Assembly: GCA_001802655.1 (NCBI GenBank)
Contig: MGZO01000081.1
Location: forward strand, 2,351 to 10,965
DNA length: 8,615 bases
Direction: 5' to 3'
Source: Hydrogenophilales bacterium RIFOXYD1_FULL_62_11
GTDB taxonomy: Bacteria > Pseudomonadota > Gammaproteobacteria > Burkholderiales > Thiobacillaceae
Within the stretch, counting starts at the first letter, position 1, and every line of letters begins with the position of its first letter. Under the pieces are notes generated by a model. The model was not told where the DNA came from. It was given only the letters and a program-made list of their open reading frames with translations, and made no database searches. The position numbers were made by a program, and so were the translations under genes. Of this stretch, positions 1 through 6,070 are shown in pieces.

Positions 1-363
1 CATGCGCGCCGCATTGGCTTCGGCCAGTCCCAGCTGCGCCTGTGCGTTAGTCAGGTTGGCGGTGCTTTGCGCCAGCGCCGCCTGGAACAGGGCGGGATCG
101 AGCTCGGCCAGAATCTGCCCGGCTTTCACCTGCTGATTGAAGTCCGCCTCAATGCGGCGCACCGTGCCCGACACCTGGGTGCCGACATTGACCAGCGTGA
201 CCGGGTTAAGCGTGCCATTGGCCGACACCTGGGCGCTGATTGCGCCGCGCGCCACGGTCTCGGTGCGAAATTGCGGCTCGGCCGGTTTACCCGTGCTGTT
301 CCACCACCACCCTGCCGCCGCCACAACCAGCAGCAAAAATAAAATCCAGCCTGTTTTTTTCAT
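1..363 (-). CDS. MacA-like periplasmic adaptor (HlyD/RND-MFP family), 3' part beyond window
   Basis: Periplasmic adaptor (membrane fusion protein) that would join an inner-membrane pump to the TolC-type channel encoded just upstream. Only the first 121 codons are present; the frame is open at base 1. Residues 5-21 form a hydrophobic N-terminal anchor or signal (WILFLLLVVAAAGWWW) after a short KK start. Residues 44-90 carry the typical adaptor core: VSANGTLNPV, VNVGTQVSGTV, then VKAGQILAELDPALF, the lipoyl/barrel-sandwich half-motif. An Ala/Gln-rich helix begins the alpha-hairpin (about 94-121). The wording resembles MacA-type adaptors of ABC exporters more than AcrA, so a MacB-like gene probably follows outside the window (inference). 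The ATG start overlaps the tolC stop as ATGA, and GGAAGG lies 6 bases upstream. RND or other pump partners cannot be excluded from this fragment. Confidence 0.9.
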   Translation of the reverse strand, partial: MKKTGWILFLLLVVAAAGWWWNSTGKPAEPQFRTETVARGAISAQVSANGTLNPVTLVNVGTQVSGTVRRIEADFNQQVKAGQILAELDPALFQAALAQSTANLTNAQAQLGLAEANAARM

Positions 364-1787
364 TTCATGCCTTCCCGCTGTGCGGGCTCCATCCAGTCCC
401 AGCTCAATTCGCCCATCGCCTGCGCCAGCTCAGCACGCGCCACGCGCAGCCCCAGCCGCGTCTGCAACTGGGTGTAGCGCGCCTGCGCCAGACTGGCCTG
501 CGCACTCAGCACGTCAAGCAGAATGCCCAGCCCGGCCCGGTAGCGCCCCAGCGCCAGTCTTTCGGCGGCTGTCGCGCTTTCCACCAGGTCGGTGCTGCGG
601 CTGTCCGCCTCGGTCTCGCTCTTCAGTTTGTAATAGGCGCGCCACACGTCCAGCGCCACCTGATTGGCGACGCTGTCGCGATCCACTGCCGCCAGCGCAG
701 CCTGGGTTTGCGCAGCAGCGACCTGATAGGTGTTGCGGTACCCGGTGAACAGCGGAATGGTCAGATTGATTCCAAGGCTGGAACTGTCGGTCGCCAGCGA
801 ATCAAAATCCTGCCGCCGGGCATTCACATAGGCCGACAATCGCGGCATGCCATCGGCCCGGGCGCTGGTCACCCCGGCTTCGCGCGCCTGCAAGGTGGCT
901 TCCGCCGCACGCAGCTCCGGCCGGCGAGTGCGCGCAGCCTCGATTAGCGCATCCACCGCACTACTTACATCCGGCGACTGGCTGAACGCCCACTCGTTAT
1001 CAGCCACGCTGAAGTGGTTCTGGCTGGCATCTCCCATCAAGGCAGCTAGTTCGCCGTGCAGGCGGGCAGCGACCCCTTCGGCACGGATGCGCTCGATCTG
1101 ACGCTGGGTATGAAGGGTTTTGGCTTGCAGACGGTCGACTGGAATCGCGGTGCCTGCTTCCACGCGGGCGTCGGCGGCCTTGAATGCAGCGAGCGCCGAG
1201 GCCTCGACCTCGCGCGCAGCGGTGATCGCGGCCTGCGCCGTCAGCAAATTGAAATAGGCGGTGACCGTTTGCAGATACAGCACGCGCACGGTGGCCTCAT
1301 GGCTGGCAAGCGATGCCGCCAGCAAAGATTCAGCGGCGTTGCTGCGGGCATCGCGGCCACCGAAGTCATATAACAAGTATTGCGCCTCGATGCCGATTTG
1401 CCAGGTGCTGTAATCATTCGGCGGCACGCTGTCACCACTGCGCGCGAGACTGCTGTTGATCGACACCTCAGGCAGATAGGCGCTGTCCGCCTGCCCGAGT
1501 TCGGCCGCGCGCAGCCGCGAGGCGAGCCAGGCGCTGCGCGTGGCGGGATTGGCGCACAGCGCGCGGTCCACTGCCTGGGCCAGCGAAATCGCACCTGACA
1601 GCACGGCTGGATTGCAAGCCGCAGCCGGGCGCAAGTCGGCGGCAGGCGATGGCGACACGCGCGGAAACACCGCAAAGGGATCGGCAGCCGAAGCCACGCC
1701 GCCAAAAACCATCACCAGCAGCAGCAAGCAAAGTCGTGAATTCACAATATCAGGGCAACAGGAAAGCCGGGTTGAAAAGCGTTGCAT
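360..1787 (-). CDS. TolC-family outer membrane efflux protein
   Basis: Outer-membrane channel (OEP/TolC family) that forms the exit duct of a tripartite exporter. At 475 residues it has the usual family length. The N-terminus has a hydrophobic stretch (about 19-33, RLCLLLLVMVFGGVASA) with a likely signal peptidase I site after ASA at residue 34. There is no lipobox, so it is not an OprM-type lipoprotein. Two OEP repeats are visible. The first covers about 67-252, with strand IGIEAQYLLYDFGG followed by long Ala-rich helices. The second covers about 278-460, with strand SLGINLTIPLFTGYRNTYQV and the matching helices to ELAQAMGELSW. The mature protein has only two cysteines, C58 and C78, flanking the start of the first helix. 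The ATG at 1787 has only a weak GGGA 4 bases upstream. An in-frame GTG at codon 15 (1745-1743) would give a tidier 20-residue signal peptide, so the start is uncertain. First visible gene of the leftward operon with the adaptor. Confidence 0.93.
   Translation of the reverse strand: MQRFSTRLSCCPDIVNSRLCLLLLVMVFGGVASAADPFAVFPRVSPSPAADLRPAAACNPAVLSGAISLAQAVDRALCANPATRSAWLASRLRAAELGQADSAYLPEVSINSSLARSGDSVPPNDYSTWQIGIEAQYLLYDFGGRDARSNAAESLLAASLASHEATVRVLYLQTVTAYFNLLTAQAAITAAREVEASALAAFKAADARVEAGTAIPVDRLQAKTLHTQRQIERIRAEGVAARLHGELAALMGDASQNHFSVADNEWAFSQSPDVSSAVDALIEAARTRRPELRAAEATLQAREAGVTSARADGMPRLSAYVNARRQDFDSLATDSSSLGINLTIPLFTGYRNTYQVAAAQTQAALAAVDRDSVANQVALDVWRAYYKLKSETEADSRSTDLVESATAAERLALGRYRAGLGILLDVLSAQASLAQARYTQLQTRLGLRVARAELAQAMGELSWDWMEPAQREGMK
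370..375 (-). promoter_or_regulatory. Ribosome binding site of the adaptor gene
   Basis: GGAAGG on the minus strand lies 6 bases before the ATG at 363-361 and sits inside the last codons of the tolC-like gene. Together with the ATGA stop/start overlap it fixes the adaptor start and suggests translational coupling. Confidence 0.6.
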
Positions 1788-1870
1788 AGAATCCCAGTGT
1801 ATTGCTTAGGTTCCCTCCGCGAGCGAAACATTGTGTAAAACTGCCGCAATCTCATCCAACTCCTCTCGCC
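1788..1870. promoter_or_regulatory. Divergent intergenic region between the tolC-like gene and mutM
   Basis: These 83 bases separate two divergently read genes, so they should hold the promoter of the export operon on the minus strand and that of mutM on the plus strand. I see no clean -35/-10 pair for either. On the plus strand, TAAAAC at 1836-1841 is a 4-of-6 match to a -10 box without a good -35. On the minus strand, TTGGAT with CACAAT 18 bases further on is equally weak. No inverted repeat suggestive of a regulator site stands out. The role is inferred from gene arrangement only. Confidence 0.4.
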
Positions 1871-2683
1871 ATGCCCGAATTGCCCGAAGTCGAAACCACC
1901 CGTCTGGGTCTCCAGCCGCGCCTGCAGGGACGCATGCTGGCGCGCATCGTGGTGCGCAACCCACGGCTGCGCTGGCCGGTGCCGGACGACCTGGAAATCA
2001 GGCTAAAGGGACTCACGCTGCATGCGCTCAGACGGCGTGGCAAATATCTGCTGTTCGACTTTGGCACGGCAACCCAGATCGTGCATCTGGGCATGTCGGG
2101 CAGCCTGCGCTTTGCCGAAGCCGATGAACCCGCCGCGCTGCACGACCATGTCGACTGGCTGTTTGACGACGGCACCCTGCTGCGGCTGCGCGACCCGCGC
2201 CGCTTTGGCGCCGTGCTGTGGACCGATGCGGTGAGCACTCACCCATTATTGGCGCATCTGGGGCCGGAACCGCTCACGCCGGAATTCGATACCGCCTATC
2301 TGTACGCGCAATGCCAGCGTCGTGGCGCCGCCATCAAGCAGGTCATCATGGATGCGCAGACGGTGGTTGGCGTCGGCAACATTTACGCGTCCGAGGCGCT
2401 GTTCCATGCCGGCATTCGCCCCGCCACCGCCGCACGGCGTCTGAGCCGCCCCGCCTGCGCGCGCCTCGTGGCGGCCATCAAGCAGGTACTTACGGCGGCC
2501 ATTGCAGCGGGTGGCAGTTCCTTGCGTGATTACGTCCACAGCAGCGGTGAACTCGGTTATTTTCAGCTGCAAACAAAGGTGTACGATCGCGCGGGACTGC
2601 CCTGCAAAACCTGCGCAACGGCAATCCGGCGTATCGTGCAGGGCCAGCGCGCCAGTTTCTATTGTCCGGTGTGCCAACGCTGA
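1871..2683 (+). CDS. mutM: Formamidopyrimidine-DNA glycosylase (Fpg/MutM)
   Basis: Bifunctional base-excision repair enzyme that removes 8-oxoguanine and formamidopyrimidines and cleaves the abasic site by beta/delta elimination. The 270 residues match the family size (E. coli 269). The start is set by the invariant N-terminus MPELPEVET: after Met removal Pro becomes the catalytic nucleophile, followed by the essential Glu. Lys58 (K57 in mature numbering) lies in RRRGKYLLFDF. HLGMSGSLR and the helix-two-turn-helix segment VVGVGNIYASEALFHAGI are intact. The C-terminal zinc finger has all four ligands, C245, C248, C265 and C268 (CKTC...CPVC). No Shine-Dalgarno sequence is visible before the ATG. 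The reading frame is open back to a TTG at 1802, but that extension would bury the catalytic proline and is not used. The dynamin-like gene follows in the same direction after 75 bases. Confidence 0.98.
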   Translation: MPELPEVETTRLGLQPRLQGRMLARIVVRNPRLRWPVPDDLEIRLKGLTLHALRRRGKYLLFDFGTATQIVHLGMSGSLRFAEADEPAALHDHVDWLFDDGTLLRLRDPRRFGAVLWTDAVSTHPLLAHLGPEPLTPEFDTAYLYAQCQRRGAAIKQVIMDAQTVVGVGNIYASEALFHAGIRPATAARRLSRPACARLVAAIKQVLTAAIAAGGSSLRDYVHSSGELGYFQLQTKVYDRAGLPCKTCATAIRRIVQGQRASFYCPVCQR

Positions 2684-2758
2684 CACCGCGCCGAACAATC
2701 AAGTTTGTCATCTATCTGTCGTTAAATCAGGCGTGCTTTGGCTGAAGAATCACCCCCT
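2684..2758. other. Short gap between mutM and the dynamin-like gene
   Basis: These 75 bases contain no recognisable terminator hairpin and no good sigma-70 promoter. TTGTCA at 2705-2710 resembles a -35 box but has no -10 at the right spacing; TTAAAT at 2722 is too close. Co-transcription of the two genes is therefore possible but not shown. Confidence 0.4.
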
Positions 2759-4723
2759 ATGACCTCCACCTCTCTGGTTGACGAATTCGAGCATTACAGC
2801 AGTTGGCGCGACGCCCTGTACGTGCGCGTCGAGGCGCTGCGTGACTGGCTCGACACACAGGAACTGGGCGATGCCGAATCCGAAACCCGGCTGGGCCAGT
2901 TGCTCGGCCGCCTGCAGGAAGACACGCTCAACGTTGCCTTTGTTGCGGAGTTTTCGCGCGGCAAATCCGAGCTCATCAACGCCATTTTCTTTTCGGATTA
3001 CCGCCAGCGCGTGCTGCCGTCATCCGCCGGACGCACCACGATGTGCCCTACCGAGCTTTATTACAGCCCCTTGCGCGGGCCTTCGCTGCGCCTGTTGCCG
3101 ATCGAAACCAAAACCCAGCCAGGCAGCCTGGCTGATTTCAAGCTGGATGCGGCAGCCTGGACCGAGTTTCCGCTCAATCTCGATTCGGCCGATGACATGA
3201 GCGCTACGCTGATGCGGCTGGCCGACACCCAGCGCGTCGACGCCGCCACTGCCGAAGCCTATGGCCTGATCGACCCGGAAGACGAAGAGACCGCCCGCCA
3301 CCTGGCGCATGACGGCCACATCGAAATTCCACGCTGGCGGCATGCCCTGATCAATTTTCCGCACCCACTGCTCAAGCAGGGGCTGGTCATACTCGATACG
3401 CCGGGGCTGAACGCCATCGGCACCGAGCCGGAGCTCACGCTCAGCATGCTGCCCAATGCCCATGCCGTCTTGTTCCTGCTGGCCGCCGACACGGGCGTGA
3501 CCAAGTCCGACATCGAGATCTGGCACCATCACATTGCGCCGGTAGGCGGCACCAGCCGCGCACGCCTGGCCGTGCTCAACAAGATTGACGGTCTGTGGGA
3601 TGAGCTCAAAACCCAGGCTGAAATCGATGCCGAGATCGCCCGGCAAGCTGCCAGCAGCGCTGCACTGCTAGACCTGCCGATCAACCAGATCTATCCGGTA
3701 TCGGCGCAGAAAGCCCTGGTGGCAAAAGTACGCGGCGACGCCGCGCTGCTGGCAAAAAGCCGCCTGCCCGAACTGGAAGCCGCGCTCACGCTGGAACTCA
3801 TCCCGTGCAAGCAAGCCCTGGTCAGCGAATCATCCCAGCTTGTGATCGAAGACGTGGTGGTCAAAACCACGGAGTTGCTGGAAACCCGGCTGTCTGCGAT
3901 TCAGGATCAGGTTGACGAACTGGAAGGACTGCGTGGCAAGAACCGCGGCGTGATCCAGGGCATGATGACCAAGGCCAACGAAGACAAGCAACAGTTTGAG
4001 CGGGGTTTGCAGCAGTTCAATGCGCTGCGCAATGTATTCGCCTCCCAGGTGGACATTTTGCGGGGCCACCTGGGCATGCCCGCACTAAAAGTTGAAGTGA
4101 GCCGGGTGCGCCAAGCGATGGAAAAAAGCTATTTCAGCGCCGGGCTACGCGAGGCCATGGGCTATTTCTTTCGCCAGGTTGACGGCAATCTGAACGCATC
4201 GAGCGCAGTCATTAAAGACATACGCGCCATGATGGATGCGATGTACCAAAAGTTCAGCGACGAACACGGCCTGGCCGCAGTCAGCCCGCCGGGCTACAGC
4301 CTGAGTAAATATCGCAAGGAAATGGTCCGGCTGGAACGGATTTTCGACGAGCGCTTCAACACCACCTTCAAAATGCTGACGGTTGGCCAGCGGCAGCTGA
4401 CCACGCGCTTCTTTGAAACCCTGGCCAGCAAGGTGGTGCAGGTGTTCGAGCTGGCCAACAGCGAAACCGAAGCCTGGCTCAAGGCAACCATCTCACCGAT
4501 GGAAACCCAGATACGCGAACATAAAACCCAACTGAAACGCCGCCTGGAAAGCGTCAGCCGCATTCATGCTGCGACCGAAACGCTGGACGACCGGATTGCC
4601 GAACTGGAAGCAACCCTCGGAACCGTGAGCGACCAGCTGGACAACTTGGCGCGGATCAATACGCGCATTACCGATGCGCTGGCAGATGACCGGGATGAGA
4701 TGCGACGGGTCAAAACAGCCTGA
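2759..4723 (+). CDS. Bacterial dynamin-like GTPase (dynamin family protein)
   Basis: Large GTPase of the bacterial dynamin-like group; the family is linked to GTP-dependent membrane binding and remodelling, but the specific role here is unknown. Length is 654 residues from the ATG. The G domain is complete. The P-loop is AEFSRGKS (63-70), with Ala in the first Gly position. Switch I is Thr-rich, GRTTMCPTEL (about 91-100). G3 is DTPG (213-216) and G4 is NKID (274-277), followed by a PVSAQKA segment near 313 in the G5 position. After about residue 340 the protein is helical, with heptad-like stretches at about 365-420 and 600-635 (LDDRIAELEATLGTVSDQL). No transmembrane segment is seen, so any membrane contact would be peripheral. 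The start could instead be an in-frame TTG at 2738 (seven more residues); ATG is preferred although its GAAG sits 11 bases upstream. It lies 75 bases after mutM and is convergent with the ferredoxin gene 15 bases away. Confidence 0.88.
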   Translation: MTSTSLVDEFEHYSSWRDALYVRVEALRDWLDTQELGDAESETRLGQLLGRLQEDTLNVAFVAEFSRGKSELINAIFFSDYRQRVLPSSAGRTTMCPTELYYSPLRGPSLRLLPIETKTQPGSLADFKLDAAAWTEFPLNLDSADDMSATLMRLADTQRVDAATAEAYGLIDPEDEETARHLAHDGHIEIPRWRHALINFPHPLLKQGLVILDTPGLNAIGTEPELTLSMLPNAHAVLFLLAADTGVTKSDIEIWHHHIAPVGGTSRARLAVLNKIDGLWDELKTQAEIDAEIARQAASSAALLDLPINQIYPVSAQKALVAKVRGDAALLAKSRLPELEAALTLELIPCKQALVSESSQLVIEDVVVKTTELLETRLSAIQDQVDELEGLRGKNRGVIQGMMTKANEDKQQFERGLQQFNALRNVFASQVDILRGHLGMPALKVEVSRVRQAMEKSYFSAGLREAMGYFFRQVDGNLNASSAVIKDIRAMMDAMYQKFSDEHGLAAVSPPGYSLSKYRKEMVRLERIFDERFNTTFKMLTVGQRQLTTRFFETLASKVVQVFELANSETEAWLKATISPMETQIREHKTQLKRRLESVSRIHAATETLDDRIAELEATLGTVSDQLDNLARINTRITDALADDRDEMRRVKTA

Positions 4724-4738
4724 GACGGGCTTGATTCC

Positions 4739-4990
4739 TTACTTGGCTGCGATCAGCCGCAAAAACTTCGCCTGCAACTGATCCTTGGTTTCGGAATAAT
4801 CCGGATTCAGCGGAATGCAGTCGACCGGGCACACTTCCACGCACTGCGGCGTATCAAAGTGGCCGACACATTCGGTGCATTTGTTGGGGTCGATGATGTA
4901 AATCTCATCGCCCTGGGAAATGGCATCATTGGGGCATTCGGGCAGACAGACGTCGCAATTGATGCATTCGTCCGTGATCATCATCGACAT
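4739..4990 (-). CDS. yfhL: Allochromatium-type (YfhL-like) 2[4Fe-4S] ferredoxin
   Basis: Small cytoplasmic electron carrier of 83 residues with two 4Fe-4S clusters. Cluster I ligands lie in C9-x2-C12-x2-C15-x3-C19-P. The second set is C38-x2-C41-x8-C50-x3-C54-P. The eight-residue insertion between C41 and C50 (VGHFDTPQ) and the extended C-terminal helix (to LRLIAAK) are hallmarks of the Allochromatium vinosum/YfhL ferredoxins, whose clusters have unusually low and well separated potentials. A ninth cysteine, C58 in CPVDCIP, is also a feature of this group. The start is firm: GGAG lies 6 bases before the ATG, and the N-terminus MITDECINCDVC matches the family. Last gene of the leftward run, 18 bases after coaD; its redox partner is not indicated by the neighbours. 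Confidence 0.95.
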   Translation of the reverse strand: MSMMITDECINCDVCLPECPNDAISQGDEIYIIDPNKCTECVGHFDTPQCVEVCPVDCIPLNPDYSETKDQLQAKFLRLIAAK

Positions 4991-4996
4991 GGGGTT

Positions 4997-5000
4997 CTCC
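4997..5000 (-). promoter_or_regulatory. Ribosome binding site of the ferredoxin gene
   Basis: GGAG (within GGAGAA) on the minus strand, 6 bases before the ATG at 4990. It supports this start over the internal ATG codons at residues 3 and 4. Confidence 0.65.
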
Positions 5001-5008
5001 GGGTCATA

Positions 5009-5491
5009 TCAGTTTTTGCTAATTTTCTCACTTAATCGCCGTGCCACCAATGGGTGGACAAAGGGTGCGACCTCGCCACCCAGCTGGGCGATCTCGCGAA
5101 TCATGCTGGCGGAGATGAACATATATTGATCCGACGGCGTGAGGAACAGGGTTTCGATGTCGGGCTTGAGGTTGCGGTTCATTCCCGCCAGCTGGAATTC
5201 GTACTCGAAGTCGGACGCCGCACGCAAGCCCCGCAGCACGGCAATCGCCCCCTGCTCGGCCACAAAGTCGATCAACAGGCCGGAGAAGCCTTCCACCCGC
5301 ACCTTCGGCACGTCGGCCAGCACTTCGCGCGTCATCGATACGCGTTCTTCCATATCGAAAAAAGGTCGTTTGTTGCGCGATTCGGCCACCGCAACGATAA
5401 CGTGATCGAACAGCCGCACCGCACGCCGCACCAGATCCTCGTGGCCGCGGGTGATGGGATCGAACGTACCGGGATACACAGCAGTCAGCAT
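5009..5491 (-). CDS. coaD: Phosphopantetheine adenylyltransferase (CoaD)
   Basis: Catalyses the penultimate step of coenzyme A synthesis, transferring AMP from ATP to 4'-phosphopantetheine to give dephospho-CoA; cytoplasmic, usually hexameric. The 160 residues match the family (about 159-165). The nucleotidyltransferase signature is intact: YPGTFDPITRGH (6-17), with the TxGH-type motif ending in His17. Lys41 lies in SRNKRPFF, and RGLR is at 87-90 before the conserved SDFEYEFQLAGMNR. ISASMIRE (126-133) corresponds to the family ISSTxVRE motif; here the second Ser is Ala and Thr is Ser, conservative and also seen in other family members. The start is set by AAGGAG 6 bases upstream. rsmD ends 3 bases before this gene and the ferredoxin gene starts 18 bases after it. 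Confidence 0.98.
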   Translation of the reverse strand: MLTAVYPGTFDPITRGHEDLVRRAVRLFDHVIVAVAESRNKRPFFDMEERVSMTREVLADVPKVRVEGFSGLLIDFVAEQGAIAVLRGLRAASDFEYEFQLAGMNRNLKPDIETLFLTPSDQYMFISASMIREIAQLGGEVAPFVHPLVARRLSEKISKN

Positions 5492-5494
5492 GGT

Positions 5495-6070
5495 TTACTC
5501 CTTGATCAGCAGCGCAAAATGCGAGCGCCCTGCGCGTCCGCTGCGCTGGAGGACAAGTCCAGGCGGCGCAACCACCGGCCTGGCCTGTTCAATGTAGACG
5601 CGGCCACCCGGTTTCAGGTGGGCGCCCATTTCGGGCAGCACGGTTGCGGCCAGCCCGCTGTCGAACGGGGGATCAACAAAAATCAGGTCGAAACTCTCGC
5701 GATTGTTCGCCAGCCAGGTAAGCGCATCGACCCGCAGGATGTCGAGCTGGTTTACCCCAAGCATGGCGCGGTTGGCTTCCAGCGCACGGATGGCCTTGGC
5801 GTCACGCTCGATCATGACGACCCGCGCCGCGCCGCGCGAGGCCGCCTCGAAACCCAGCGCGCCGCTGCCGGTAAACAGATCGAGACAAGCCCAGCCCGGC
5901 AGATCCTGACCCAGCCAGTTGAACAGGGTTTCACGCACGCGATCAGGCGTCGGGCGCAACCCGTCCGCATCGGGAAAATCCAGCAAACGGCGACGGTACT
6001 GGCCGCCGATGATGCGCACCCGATTAGCAACCCCATGCGCGCGGTTCGGCGAGGCGCGCTTAGCGAGCAC
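5495..6070 (-). CDS. rsmD: 16S rRNA (guanine(966)-N2)-methyltransferase (RsmD)
   Basis: Class I SAM-dependent methyltransferase that modifies G966 of 16S rRNA in the 30S subunit. The 191 residues are close to E. coli RsmD (198). Diagnostic segments in order: RIIGGQYRRR (19-28); LRPTPDRVRETLFNWL (38-53); SAM-binding motif I CLDLFTGSGALGFEA (62-76); an acidic ligand in VMIERD (85-90); and the N-methyltransferase motif DPPF (133-136). The start is taken as GTG at 6070, which overlaps the end of the upstream M16 gene by 11 bases. It has only G-rich sequence, not a clear Shine-Dalgarno, in front. An in-frame GTG at codon 18, directly before RIIGG, is possible but would leave an N-terminus shorter than that of E. 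coli. Ends 3 bases before coaD. Confidence 0.96.
   Translation of the reverse strand: MLAKRASPNRAHGVANRVRIIGGQYRRRLLDFPDADGLRPTPDRVRETLFNWLGQDLPGWACLDLFTGSGALGFEAASRGAARVVMIERDAKAIRALEANRAMLGVNQLDILRVDALTWLANNRESFDLIFVDPPFDSGLAATVLPEMGAHLKPGGRVYIEQARPVVAPPGLVLQRSGRAGRSHFALLIKE
5498..5503 (-). promoter_or_regulatory. Ribosome binding site of coaD inside the end of rsmD
   Basis: AAGGAG on the minus strand is formed by the last two sense codons of rsmD (Lys-Glu) just before its TAA, with 6 bases to the coaD ATG. Ribosomes ending rsmD would sit on this site, so coupling is likely. Confidence 0.75.

Noticed and set aside
354..360. Run of seven A right after the adaptor start as a programmed slippage site
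   Set aside because: Lys-Lys codons after ATG are common in signal and anchor sequences, the frame beyond is intact, and nothing else suggests frameshifting.
240..947. Open frame of 235 codons on the plus strand opposite the tolC-like gene and adaptor
   Set aside because: Antisense to a complete TolC-family gene, without domain or start signal.
1802..1870. 23-codon N-terminal extension of mutM from a TTG
   Set aside because: Fpg needs Pro as the second residue (the N-terminal nucleophile after Met removal), so translation must begin at MPELPEVET.
2705..2727. Promoter for the dynamin-like gene (TTGTCA and TTAAAT)
   Set aside because: The boxes are only 11 bases apart, too close for a sigma-70 promoter.
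4715..4745. Possible terminator between the convergent dynamin-like and ferredoxin genes
   Set aside because: Only a 4-base stem (AGCC/GGCT) with no following T run on either strand; too weak to call.
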